Below are positions 17,845 through 26,377 of a DNA stretch of 34,039 bases, in pieces. The translations under genes and the position numbers were made by a program. Position 1 is the first letter of the stretch. Every line of letters starts with the position of its first letter. The notes under the pieces are model-generated. The model worked only from the letters and a program-made list of their open reading frames with translations, had not been told where the DNA came from and ran no database searches. Location: assembly GCA_012514145.1 (NCBI GenBank), contig JAAZAV010000005.1, positions 1 through 34,039 of the forward strand. The letters run 5' to 3'. Origin of the DNA: Clostridiales bacterium (GTDB taxonomy: Bacteria; Bacillota; Clostridia; Oscillospirales; CAG-272).

Positions 17845-18351
17845 TCAGAAGAATATTATGAGCAGCAGGGATACCAGCAGCGCGAAAATGGCGTAGGTCT
17901 CGACCAGAGCCGCGTTGGTGATAGCCTTTCCTATCTCGTCGGGCTGCTTTGCCAGTAGATTGACGCCGGATGCCGCCACCTTTGCCTGGTGTATGGCAGA
18001 GATGAGACCGACGAACGCGATCGGAAGGCAGGCTATAAAGAGATAGCCGCCCTGGGCGAGGGTGAGCTCAACTCCGCCGCCGATTATGCCCGCTTTGAGC
18101 ATTACGACGAAGGCTGTGATAAGACCGTAAATGCCCTGGGTGCCGGGGAGCGCTTCAAGCAGAAGCACTTTGCCGAAGAGGTCGGGCGACTCGGTGAGCA
18201 GGCCGTTGGCCGCCTGTGCCACGATGCCGACGCCCTTCGCGGAGCCGATGCCCGCCAGCGATGCCGCCAGGAAGGCGCCGAGGATTGCCAGGTTGGTGCC
18301 GGTAAGATACTCGGATAAGAATTGCGCGAATGACATGAACGAATATTCCAT
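17845..18351 (-). CDS. ntpK: V-type ATP synthase subunit K (proteolipid rotor ring), Na+-type ligand set
   Basis: 168 residues forming two fused hairpins, four membrane helices in total (about 20-48, 62-92, 102-128, 142-166). This is the rotor ring subunit that carries the coupling ion. Matching to the E. hirae NtpK Na+ ligands Leu61, Thr64, Gln65, Gln110 and Glu139 (from memory) gives Leu68, Thr71, Gln72 (LPGTQG), Gln122 (SAIHQAK) and Glu151 (LVETYA): all five are present with consistent offsets. This suggests Na+ coupling rather than H+. Glu66 in the first hairpin is an extra acidic residue near the site. The gene follows subunit I after a 74-nt gap. Confidence 0.95.
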   Translation of the reverse strand: MEYSFMSFAQFLSEYLTGTNLAILGAFLAASLAGIGSAKGVGIVAQAANGLLTESPDLFGKVLLLEALPGTQGIYGLITAFVVMLKAGIIGGGVELTLAQGGYLFIACLPIAFVGLISAIHQAKVAASGVNLLAKQPDEIGKAITNAALVETYAIFALLVSLLLIIFF

Positions 18352-18425
18352 TTTGGTGTTCTCCTGTATATTTTCTTGTTTTTAATAAGCGTTGTATGTT
18401 TGCCTTTGCCGTCCTGCGGGTTCTC

Positions 18426-20483
18426 TTAATCCCTTGTTTCCCCGTCAACCCTCACATGTTTCAGCTTGGGTGAGACGGGCTTGAAGGGCTGACCGCCGTC
18501 CTCGTAGAATTTGCCGAAGAACTCGATATACTGGAGCCGGCTGGTATGTACGAAGGTGCCGAGGAGGTTTATAAGCAGGTTGACCAGATGGCCGAAGATA
18601 AGTATGACCGGCATGAGTATGAACCCGACGATATTCGGACCCGCCAGCATGGCTAAGATATTGATAACCGAGGCTATGACGGCGGACGCCAGACCGAGCG
18701 CCATTATACGCGAGTAGGAAAGCAGGTCTGAGATATAGTTAATTATATTGTAGAGGCTCATTATACCCTTGAGCAGCTTCATTATCGGGTTCTTCGAGGC
18801 GCGTCCCTGGGTGAGAACCAGCATCAGCGCGCCGGCTATGGCGAGAACCGTGCCGACCGGCTTGACGATGAAGTAGAGACCTATGCCGGCGAACAGCACG
18901 AACCAGCTTCCCACATCAAATATCGCCTCAAAGGGTCTTCTCTGCTTGAACAGCAGGTACATCTGTATGCCCATGCCCGTTAAGAGGTGCAGGGCGCCGA
19001 CCGCCAGCGCCAGTATGAGGAAGGTCATGGGGTCGGTTACCATGTCGAACCAGACCGCCACATTGAGGGCTTCGCCGCCCAGCATGTTCTGATTGAACGC
19101 CGAGGGCAGGTCGCCCAGCCAGCTGCCGAAGAGCAGTCCCGATATGGTGCAGGACACGCCGCAGATGGCAAACAGCTTCACCAGCCGCTTGATGCCCTCG
19201 TCCAGATCCAGCAGCTTAACCGCGAGCAAGCCGCCGACTGTGAGGATGAGACCATAGATAGCGTCGCCCAGCATGAGACCGAATATAACGAAGAAGAAGA
19301 TGCTCATTATAACGGTGGGGTCGTACTTGCCGTAAGCCGGCAGGGAGTAGAGCGCGATAACCGACTCGAAGGGGCGGAACAGGCTGCGGTTCAGCAGCTT
19401 CACCGGAGGATTGTCTCCCTCTGCGGGGTCGGCGAACTCCCAGTAGATTGAATTGCGTTTTAAGATCTTTGACAGCTCGTCATTTACAAGGGCTTCGGCT
19501 CCCGCGGGAACCCAGCCGGTGAGCACCGTGGTCTCGGCGGTGTCTGAAGTCAGCATCTTCGACGCGCGGCAGCCGGCGTCGGTGGCGGCAATGTCCGCCG
19601 CGAGCTCCAGGGCGGGCAGTTCGGAGGTGAGATCGGTGAGGTTTTGTTTAATCTCCTCGACCTCCGCGTCAAGTTTCTCCGAACGGGCGCCGAGAGTCCG
19701 CATAGCCGACGCGGCGGTGGTGTCGCCGTATGCGGCGAGATCGAGTTTGGTGAAGCCGGCTTTGAAAAGCGGCTCCCGGGCGGCGTCCGCCTTTGAGCGG
19801 TGGCAGATGAAAGCACAGAAGCTCCCCGCCACTCCCTCCGCCAGAGATTCAAGGTGACATTCGCCCAGTTCTTCAAGCAGGGCGGCGTTTGTCTCCCCCG
19901 CGTCCCGTCCCGGGGGCAGATAGCCCAAGGTGAGCTGTGTATCCGCCGTGGAAGTCAGCGACAGGGGCAGTTCATATCCGAGCCAGGGTTCAAGCGCCTG
20001 AATTTCCAGCGCTATTGCCGATTTCGCGGCTTTAATCTCCTCCAGCCGGCGGCTCAGTCCCGCCACGGTGTCCGCCACGGTCAGGGCGTCGGCTACGGTG
20101 TCCGATTCGGCGTGTGCGTCGAATTCCGTAACCGTCATAACGGGGCGGCGCGAGAAGAGCCCGCCCGATTTGCGGGAATATTTTTTCAGCAGCTTTATGG
20201 CGGCGTTCAGCCGCTTTACCTCGGGATCGGCGAAGGGGTCGGACATGCCGACACTGCCGGCCGCGCCTATGACGGGCAGGGCTCCCGAACCGACCGTCGG
20301 AAGCGCGGGCTTGCCGCCGCTTTCATCGGAAGGCGAGGCGAGAGGCGCGGAGTCCGCAAGCTGAACATATGGGGTGGAATCGGTCACCTGAACGCAGCCC
20401 AGCCACATGAGACGGCGAAGCAGGTATGAGGCGTCACGCTTCATCACCACCGCCGTCAGCTTTTTCATTGCGCTTACCGACAT
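18426..20483 (-). CDS. ntpI: V-type ATP synthase subunit I (stator membrane subunit a)
   Basis: 685 residues, slightly long for the family. The N-terminal cytoplasmic arm (to about residue 385) anchors the peripheral stalks. The C-terminal half has about seven membrane helices, starting VIMSIFFFVIFGLMLGDAIYGL. The essential arginine facing the rotor ring is Arg592 in SYSRIMALGLA. Residues 43-84 are a Pro/Ser/Gly-rich low-complexity stretch that looks like an insertion in the N-terminal arm. It overlaps the upstream G/H-type gene by 10 nt; the AAGGA site 11 nt before ATG 20483 supports this start over the ATG five codons later. Confidence 0.96.
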   Translation of the reverse strand: MSVSAMKKLTAVVMKRDASYLLRRLMWLGCVQVTDSTPYVQLADSAPLASPSDESGGKPALPTVGSGALPVIGAAGSVGMSDPFADPEVKRLNAAIKLLKKYSRKSGGLFSRRPVMTVTEFDAHAESDTVADALTVADTVAGLSRRLEEIKAAKSAIALEIQALEPWLGYELPLSLTSTADTQLTLGYLPPGRDAGETNAALLEELGECHLESLAEGVAGSFCAFICHRSKADAAREPLFKAGFTKLDLAAYGDTTAASAMRTLGARSEKLDAEVEEIKQNLTDLTSELPALELAADIAATDAGCRASKMLTSDTAETTVLTGWVPAGAEALVNDELSKILKRNSIYWEFADPAEGDNPPVKLLNRSLFRPFESVIALYSLPAYGKYDPTVIMSIFFFVIFGLMLGDAIYGLILTVGGLLAVKLLDLDEGIKRLVKLFAICGVSCTISGLLFGSWLGDLPSAFNQNMLGGEALNVAVWFDMVTDPMTFLILALAVGALHLLTGMGIQMYLLFKQRRPFEAIFDVGSWFVLFAGIGLYFIVKPVGTVLAIAGALMLVLTQGRASKNPIMKLLKGIMSLYNIINYISDLLSYSRIMALGLASAVIASVINILAMLAGPNIVGFILMPVILIFGHLVNLLINLLGTFVHTSRLQYIEFFGKFYEDGGQPFKPVSPKLKHVRVDGETRD

Positions 20484-20794
20484 TTTACCATTATTCCTTC
20501 AATTACAAGCTGTACCGCCTCGGCCATTCTGCCGGCGGCTTCACTGCGAAGTTTTGCGCATTCGGCTTTTGATTCCGCTTCCGAGCGGGCGGCAGTCGCT
20601 TCAGCCGATTCATTTGCGGCGCGCAGAGCTTCCGCGGCCTTGGCGGCGGAATCGGCAGCAGATGCCGCGATATGCGCCTCTCCCCGGCGTCTTGCGTCGG
20701 CGATAAGCTCCCGCGCCTCCTGCCGGGTCTTCTGACCCAGCTCGGCGGCGGCGGCTTCGGCGCCGCGTATTCTTTTGATTATGTCCGGAGTCAT
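20474..20794 (-). CDS. V-type ATP synthase subunit G/H-type peripheral stalk protein
   Basis: 106 residues, almost entirely an Ala/Glu/Arg-rich coiled coil (IKRIRGAEAAAAELGQKTRQ, EARELIADARRRGEAHI). That composition, size and first place in the operon match AhaH/NtpF, the partner of subunit E in the peripheral stalk. Homology cannot be proven from a coiled coil alone; the call rests on gene order (this-I-K-E-C-F-A-B-D). ATG 20794 has a GGGGAG site 7 nt upstream and a promoter about 60 nt upstream. Confidence 0.85.
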   Translation of the reverse strand: MTPDIIKRIRGAEAAAAELGQKTRQEARELIADARRRGEAHIAASAADSAAKAAEALRAANESAEATAARSEAESKAECAKLRSEAAGRMAEAVQLVIEGIMVKCR

Positions 20795-20851
20795 TTTATC
20801 ACTCCCCGTTATATTTGCGTCCGGTTATCAGAATGTATTATAGACTTAGAC

Positions 20852-20880
20852 ATTTTACCACCATTTGCTATGTATGTCAA
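20852..20880 (-). promoter_or_regulatory. Sigma-A promoter of the V-ATPase operon
   Basis: On the minus strand, TTGACA (20880-20875), a 17-nt spacer, and TAAAAT (20857-20852). The start point near 20845 gives a leader of about 50 nt. A TATAAT-like sequence closer to the gene lacks a matching -35. Confidence 0.83.
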
Positions 20881-20937
20881 TCAATTGCGGCAGGAGTTTC
20901 ACAAATATTCACACATCGGCGGTCTGCGCGGCTGAAA

Positions 20938-21006
20938 TTCTAATATTAGAAGTGACAGCAAATAACCGAAAGTGACACTGTTTGACACAAAAGAATGTGC
21001 TACACT
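20938..21006 (+). promoter_or_regulatory. Possible operator/promoter region of the phage head cassette
   Basis: This divergent region holds a perfect 14-bp palindrome TTCTAATATTAGAA (20938-20951), two direct AGTGACA repeats exactly 20 nt apart (20951 and 20971), a TTGACA (20982-20987), and TGC-TACACT (20998-21006), an extended -10-like sequence. The TTGACA is only 13 nt from TACACT, so a standard promoter is not clear. Regulation by a protein binding the palindrome or repeats is inference. Confidence 0.4.
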
Positions 21007-21052
21007 GCCGCCGTGGAGAGGAAAATTACAGTTAAAGGAGGACGAAAACAGA

Positions 21053-21565
21053 ATGGAGAAACACGATACAGACGGCGTTCCCGGGGCGACAGAGCTTACA
21101 GCTTTTGAAGAACCCGTTCCGGCGGTCGATGACATGCCCGCCGCGGAATTGACAATCCCCGAAGAGCCTGCCCGAAAGGACGGCGATGCCGCCGGCGCGG
21201 AAATAACCCCCGCGTTCACCGGCAACGAGGAATTATTGACGGCGCTGGGTGAGTATCTGGGGAGGTGCGCTGCCGACAGGCGCATACCGAATATCTTCGG
21301 CTTCTGCGCCGCCTGCAGGATCACTTTTGAAGCATATACGGCGTCGGAGGATTTCTGCCCCGAGGCGTATGACATAGCCCGGTCGGTGTTCATCGACGCG
21401 GGGCTGAATCAGCGCATAGCCAATCCCTCGGAGCGTGTGCGATTTCTGGCGGAGGGCATAGAGGAACCCTTCGCTCCCGCCGAGCAGGCGGTTCAGCCGG
21501 GCGAGGCCTTTCCCGCTATACGGGGAATAACCTGCGAGCACGACGCCTTCGCCGACGGAATCTGA
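21053..21565 (+). CDS. Putative phage terminase small subunit
   Basis: 170 residues from ATG 21053, which has AAAGGAGG 11 nt upstream. The open frame extends back to GTG 20972, but that runs through the regulatory region and lacks a ribosome site. The N-terminal 55 residues are acidic and low complexity. The core (about 60-125, LLTALGEYLGRCAADRRIPN, FGFCAACRI) resembles small terminase DNA-binding regions of the P-N-x-x-GFC type, and the C-terminus is again loose. The main argument is position: it ends 6 nt before the large terminase. Small terminases recognise the packaging site and load DNA on the motor. Sequence evidence alone is modest. Confidence 0.6.
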   Translation: MEKHDTDGVPGATELTAFEEPVPAVDDMPAAELTIPEEPARKDGDAAGAEITPAFTGNEELLTALGEYLGRCAADRRIPNIFGFCAACRITFEAYTASEDFCPEAYDIARSVFIDAGLNQRIANPSERVRFLAEGIEEPFAPAEQAVQPGEAFPAIRGITCEHDAFADGI

Positions 21566-21571
21566 TCCGCT

Positions 21572-23002
21572 GTGAAAAGAAGGAACGGCAGACATATAAG
21601 CATAAGCAGGAAGGGAGCGGCGGAAACGGCGGGCGGCTTTGCGGAACGCGTCTTGGGAAATCCCGCGGGCTTAATCGAACTCAGGGGCGCGCCCAACCCG
21701 CGCCAGGCGCTGTTCTTCCGCTCCACGGCGAGGTACACCGCATACGGCGGCGCCCGTGGCGGGGGCAAATCCTGGGCGCTGCGGCGAAAGCTGGTGCTGA
21801 TGTGCGAACGCTACCCGGGGCTTGCCTGTCTCCTGGTGCGTCGGACATATGCCGAGCTTGAGAGCAACCATATCCGGCCGCTGCGCCGCGAGCTGGAGGG
21901 GTACGCCGAATACTCAGAATCGAAAAAGCTGCTTGCCTTCCCGAACGGCAGTTATATTCAGCTTGGGTATCTTGGCTGCGATTCGCACGCCGACCGCTAC
22001 CAGGGGATGGAGTACGACGTGATAGCCCTTGACGAGGCGACACAGTTCAGCGAACGGCACTTCGACTGTCTGCGCTCCTGCCTGCGGGGCACCGGAGAGC
22101 GTCCGAGACGGATGTTTCTGACCTGCAATCCCGGGGGCGCAGGCCACGCATGGGTGAAGCGGCTCTTTGTCGACCGGGAGTACCGGGAGGGCGAGCGCCC
22201 CGGGGACTATGTATTTATCCCCGCCTCTGTGTATGACAACAAGGTGCTCATGGATGACTGCCCCGAGTACGTCGCCTCGCTGAAATCGCTCCCCGACAAA
22301 CTGCGCCGCGCCTGGCTTGAGGGGAGTTGGGATTCCTTTGACGGGCAGTTCTTCGCCGAATTTTCGGAGGAGCGGCATGTGGCTGCCCCGGATTCACTGC
22401 CCGACGGCTGCAGACGTTTCGCGGCGCTGGACTACGGCTTTGACATGCTGGCGGCGCTGTGGTTCGCCGTGGACTGTGAGGGGCGCTGCTATGTATATCG
22501 GGAGCTGTGCCGCCCGAATCTCACTCTGTCGGCGGCTGCCGATGCCATAGCGGAGAAATGTGAAGGCGAGAATGTGGAATATATCGCCGCGCCGCCCGAC
22601 CTCTGGAACCGGCGGCAGGATTCGGGCTATTCGGGGGTGGAGATAATGAGCGCCGTCCGTGGCCTGCCGCCGATGGTGCGCGCCGACGCCCGCCGGGTCA
22701 TGGGCTGGCTGACGGTGAGGGAATATCTGAACTGCAAGCAGGATGGCGGCAAGCCGAAACTGGCAATCTTATCCTGCTGCCGGGAACTTATCCGCTGTCT
22801 GCCGTCGCTGGTCTATGCCGAGCATGACGCCGGCGACGCCTCGATTCATCCTCACGAGGTGACCCATCTGCCCGACGCCCTGCGCTACGGGCTGATGTCC
22901 CGCGCCGAGGCTCCAAATCCCGGGAGCGAATACCCTGACATATCCCGTTTTCTGACGCTCGGCATCGGCGCAAAATCGCCGGGGATAGCCGATTACATGT
23001 AA
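21572..23002 (+). CDS. Phage terminase large subunit (DNA packaging ATPase/nuclease)
   Basis: 476 residues, typical of TerL. N-terminal ATPase: Walker A in YGGARGGGKSW with Lys66, Walker B VIALDEA with Asp154 and Glu155, and the coupling motif TCNPGG. C-terminal RNase H-like nuclease: ALDYGFD with Asp287, followed by a beta-strand region and a late acidic segment (THLPDALRYGLM) that fits the third nuclease motif. All motifs of an active motor are present and there is no frame damage. The GTG start is chosen because it follows the small subunit stop by 6 nt; no strong ribosome site is seen, so coupled translation is likely. TerL pumps DNA into preformed heads through the portal, encoded two genes downstream. 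Confidence 0.93.
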   Translation: MKRRNGRHISISRKGAAETAGGFAERVLGNPAGLIELRGAPNPRQALFFRSTARYTAYGGARGGGKSWALRRKLVLMCERYPGLACLLVRRTYAELESNHIRPLRRELEGYAEYSESKKLLAFPNGSYIQLGYLGCDSHADRYQGMEYDVIALDEATQFSERHFDCLRSCLRGTGERPRRMFLTCNPGGAGHAWVKRLFVDREYREGERPGDYVFIPASVYDNKVLMDDCPEYVASLKSLPDKLRRAWLEGSWDSFDGQFFAEFSEERHVAAPDSLPDGCRRFAALDYGFDMLAALWFAVDCEGRCYVYRELCRPNLTLSAAADAIAEKCEGENVEYIAAPPDLWNRRQDSGYSGVEIMSAVRGLPPMVRADARRVMGWLTVREYLNCKQDGGKPKLAILSCCRELIRCLPSLVYAEHDAGDASIHPHEVTHLPDALRYGLMSRAEAPNPGSEYPDISRFLTLGIGAKSPGIADYM

Positions 23003-23032
23003 ATAAACACGGAGGCATATTAAACTTAAACA

Positions 23033-24847
23033 ATGGAAGATATTAAGCATATCGATATTCCCCTCGACTGCTCCGGCGGCTTCGAGGCGGTGAATCTTCG
23101 TCCCGACGAACAGGGGCGGCTAACCCGTCGGATCGGCTTTGAGCGGGTGGGAGTGAGCGCCAACGGCGAGGCTGTCCGCGGACTGTGGTACGGTTCGGTT
23201 GGCGGCGGCGAGCCGGGGCTGGTCTACGCCGCCGGCGACACCCTTTACCGCCGGGAGGACATTTACGGCAATTCGCCCGATGCCGATACGGTAATCGGAC
23301 AGCTTGACAGCGACTGCGGCGAAGTGACCTTCTTTCGGTTTCTGGGGAAGCTCTACCTGCTTGACGGTTTTGAATATTACGCCTGGGACGGCTTCGGCGG
23401 TCTTGCGCCGGTGGAGGGCTATATTCCCCTCATCTGCGAGGCGGCGGGCAGGGACGGCAGCGGAGAGCTGTGCGAGGAGCCGAATCTGCTGACCCGGCTG
23501 GTGCGAATACGATTTCCGGTGACCCAGCCGCTGGGCGATTACACACTGCCCGGCTGTGCGGGGAAAACTTCGGTGGTGAGCGTGACTGCCGACGGCGCGG
23601 CGGTGGCTTTTACCCCCAAAAGTGCGGCTGACGGCAGGGTATACGTCACCGTGGGCAGTCTGGTCGCCGGTCAGACCCTGGAGGTGACCTATTATCTGCC
23701 CGCGGACGACAGTCTGCGCGCTTCGGTGACGGCATGCCGCCATGGGGTGTCTTACGACACGAAGAACGGCGCGATGGTCTTTCTCTGGGGCGGTTCGGCG
23801 GAAGGCGGGTACTCCGACTGCGCTCTTTACGTCTCGGAGCCGGTGGGGCGCACATCTGCTGATGCGACGGGTACAGGCAGGCTTCCCGGTTCCATGTCGC
23901 CGCCAACACAGTCACCGGCTCCCTCTGCCGACTACTTTCCCCAGGGCAGTTCGCGGATAATAGTGGGCGGCGGGCGATCGCCTGTCCGCGCCGCGCTCAG
24001 GCAGTTTGATTCGCTCCTGGTCTTCTGCGAACGGGGCGCCGAGCTGCTCAGGCGCACACAGCACACCGACCCGGCGGGCTATGTCCGCTACGGCTATCAC
24101 TGCTATCTTCTGAACGAAGCGGTGGGGGCGGTGTCGGAGCGCTGCGCCGTCTGTTGCGACGAACGGCTATATTCGCTTGACCGGGGCGGGTTTTATGAGT
24201 GGGTCTCATCCTACAATCAGGGCAGCCGGGCGGCTCGGATACGCTCACTGCCCGTGTCCTCCCTGCTTGACGACGGGTTTATCTCCTCTGCTTATCTCCA
24301 CGTTCTGCCCCGCACCGGCGAGATATGGCTTGTCCGTCCGGACAGCGGAATGGTATTGGTCTACGACTGCCGGCGCTCGCTCTGGTACTGCCATTCGGGC
24401 ATCCCTGCCGAATACATGGCGGAGTGCGGCGGGACGGGCACGCTGTTTTCCTCCGGGGCGGCGCTCTATGCCTTCCGGGAGGGGCGGTACACCGACTGCG
24501 AAATACTCTCCGACCCGAATCTTATACCGAATGAGGAGCCCATTGAGGTTTCGTATGTCTCCGACTGGCTGGAGCCGGAAAAGGGAGACCCTGTCGATCT
24601 CTGCGGTCTGCGTGTCACGCTTGCGTCGGGTGAGGGGGAAGATTATCCCGGGCTGACACTGACGCTGAACAGCGACAGGGGCAATTCCCGCGGCTTTACC
24701 GGCATAGGAAGCGATCCGGGCCTGTCCGCCGTGTATCACTTCCGTTGTCTGCTGCCCCGCAGCCGGGCGCTCTGTGCCGAATTCTCCGATTCGGGCAGAT
24801 ATCCGCTGACCGTCTCAAGGCTTGGCGCCGAATACCGAACCGTATAA
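23033..24847 (+). CDS. Phage virion-associated protein, probable beta-propeller (P22 gp10-like DNA stabilisation/stopper candidate)
   Basis: 604 residues, no signal peptide or membrane segment. The sequence is rich in beta strands, with repeated blades containing Trp/Tyr and Gly-Gly turns (GLWYGSVGGGEPGLVYAAGDTLYRRE; RQFDSLLVFCERGAELLRR; GEIWLVRPDSGMVLVYDCRR). The motifs -F(D)xLLVFxERxxELLR and LVYDxxRxxWY, and the order of blades, recall the P22 gp10 class of packaged-DNA stabilisation proteins that plug the portal after packaging. This is inference from pattern, not proven homology. It sits between terminase and portal, whereas in P22 gp10 follows the coat gene. The GGAGG site is 17 nt from ATG 23033, unusually far. 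A tail or fibre role is the main alternative. Confidence 0.55.
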   Translation: MEDIKHIDIPLDCSGGFEAVNLRPDEQGRLTRRIGFERVGVSANGEAVRGLWYGSVGGGEPGLVYAAGDTLYRREDIYGNSPDADTVIGQLDSDCGEVTFFRFLGKLYLLDGFEYYAWDGFGGLAPVEGYIPLICEAAGRDGSGELCEEPNLLTRLVRIRFPVTQPLGDYTLPGCAGKTSVVSVTADGAAVAFTPKSAADGRVYVTVGSLVAGQTLEVTYYLPADDSLRASVTACRHGVSYDTKNGAMVFLWGGSAEGGYSDCALYVSEPVGRTSADATGTGRLPGSMSPPTQSPAPSADYFPQGSSRIIVGGGRSPVRAALRQFDSLLVFCERGAELLRRTQHTDPAGYVRYGYHCYLLNEAVGAVSERCAVCCDERLYSLDRGGFYEWVSSYNQGSRAARIRSLPVSSLLDDGFISSAYLHVLPRTGEIWLVRPDSGMVLVYDCRRSLWYCHSGIPAEYMAECGGTGTLFSSGAALYAFREGRYTDCEILSDPNLIPNEEPIEVSYVSDWLEPEKGDPVDLCGLRVTLASGEGEDYPGLTLTLNSDRGNSRGFTGIGSDPGLSAVYHFRCLLPRSRALCAEFSDSGRYPLTVSRLGAEYRTV

Positions 24848-24871
24848 CATGGTAATATGAGAGGAGAAAAA

Positions 24872-26377
24872 GTGAACGACAGAAAACCGAACCGCGCAAT
24901 AATCCCCCAGTGGCAGGATTATGAAACGGGACTTGAATACCTTCGCAGCGCCGGGATCATGCGGCGCTGTCATGAAAATATCCGCTTCTACCGGGGCGAC
25001 CAGTGGAGCGGTATTGACCCCAACGGTCTGCCCACGCCGGTGTTCAACCTTGTGCGCAGGCTGGTTGACGCCTGGGTGGGGGTGATTACCTCCCGGCGCG
25101 TAAGCGTGAGTTTCTCATCTTCGTCTCTCGACTTCGCCCCCGAATCGGACGAGACCAGGGCGGTGAGAGAGGCGCTGGAGGGGCTGTCATCAGCCTTTGC
25201 CGCCGACTGGGAGCGGAGGGGCGGCGACGCTCTGCTGCGCGATGCGCTGACCTTGGCGGCGCTCACCGGCACAGCCGTGCTCTATACCCGCTATGAGCCG
25301 GGAAACGGGCAGTTAAATCCGCTGAACAATCGCGGCATCGTCACCACGCTTGTGGACACCTGCGACTTTACGGCAGCCGACCCGGCGTGTCCCGACCTGC
25401 AGGCTCAGGCATGGGTGGCAGCCGCCGGAAGCGACAGAACCGAGGCGATTCGCGCTCAGGCGGCGGCATATGGCATCGAGCAGAGGGAGCTGAAGCGGCT
25501 GATACCCGATTCTGAGGACGGTAGGACGCAATATATCCTCCGATTCAGCCGGGATGAGGACGGACTTGTGGTCTGGGAGAAGTGTGTGAGAGGGGCGGTC
25601 ATCGGCAGGGGACAAACCGGCTGTTCCCGCTATCCCTTCGAGGCGCTGCGCTGGCAGAATCCCGCCCGCGCCTTCTACGGCGATTCGCCGGTAGACGAGC
25701 TGCTGCCCAACCAGCGCTATATCAACAAAGCCTTCGCCATGGCTATGAAGCACATGACCGACACCGCCTTCTCGAAGGTCATCTACGACCGCAAGCTGAT
25801 CCCCGAGTGGACAAACGAGGTGGGGCAGGCAATAGGCGTTGTGTCGGGGGGCGACGTGTCGGGGGCGGCGCAGGTGCTGGACACGGGCAGGATGGAGGAG
25901 GGCTTCCTCGAGGTGCTTGACCGCTGTGTGGAGCTGACAAAATCCTTCGGCGGCGGCACTCCCGCGGCGCTGGGTGAACTTGACGCCTACAACACTTCGG
26001 CTATCATCGCGCTGAGCGAACGCGCCGACCTGCCGCTTGACGCGGTGCGCACCTTCCTCCACGACGCGGTGAGGGGATATGCCCTGACCTGGGCGGAGCT
26101 GGTCTGTCTGCATGGGCTGTCGGGTGAGGGATGCGGCTTCATCTCGCTGTATGCCGACTGCATATGCGGACGGCTGTCGGCTTCGGTGTCGGCGTCCGGC
26201 TCGAACCGCTATTCGGTGAGTGCCCGGCTGTCGCTGCTTGACCGGCTCCTTGACGGCGGCCATATTACAGCCGCCCAGTATCTCCGCTCCCTGCCCGAGG
26301 GGGTAATCGCCGGACGGAGCGATCTGCTGAAAATTGTCGAAGGAGGCGATGAGAATGAAAATGACGATGAACGATGA
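24872..26377 (+). CDS. Phage portal protein (P22-like type)
   Basis: 501 residues from GTG 24872. A GGAG 5 nt upstream supports this start; the in-frame ATG at 24857 lacks a ribosome site. Portals form the dodecameric ring at the head vertex through which DNA enters. Landmarks: ENIRFYRGDQWSGI near the N-terminus, PVFNLVRRLVDAWVGVITS, then the stretch LLPNQRYINKAFAMAMKHM and KVIYDRKLIPEWTNEVGQAI, typical of portals of podovirus-like clostridial phages. The C-terminal part is a helical barrel-like region ending in an acidic tail (GGDENENDDE). The gene end overlaps the scaffold gene by 23 nt, the usual arrangement for coupled head genes. Confidence 0.88.
   Translation: MNDRKPNRAIIPQWQDYETGLEYLRSAGIMRRCHENIRFYRGDQWSGIDPNGLPTPVFNLVRRLVDAWVGVITSRRVSVSFSSSSLDFAPESDETRAVREALEGLSSAFAADWERRGGDALLRDALTLAALTGTAVLYTRYEPGNGQLNPLNNRGIVTTLVDTCDFTAADPACPDLQAQAWVAAAGSDRTEAIRAQAAAYGIEQRELKRLIPDSEDGRTQYILRFSRDEDGLVVWEKCVRGAVIGRGQTGCSRYPFEALRWQNPARAFYGDSPVDELLPNQRYINKAFAMAMKHMTDTAFSKVIYDRKLIPEWTNEVGQAIGVVSGGDVSGAAQVLDTGRMEEGFLEVLDRCVELTKSFGGGTPAALGELDAYNTSAIIALSERADLPLDAVRTFLHDAVRGYALTWAELVCLHGLSGEGCGFISLYADCICGRLSASVSASGSNRYSVSARLSLLDRLLDGGHITAAQYLRSLPEGVIAGRSDLLKIVEGGDENENDDER

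Noticed and set aside
20972-21052. N-terminal extension of the small terminase from GTG 20972
   Set aside because: It would run through the regulatory repeats and has no ribosome site, while ATG 21053 follows AAAGGAGG.
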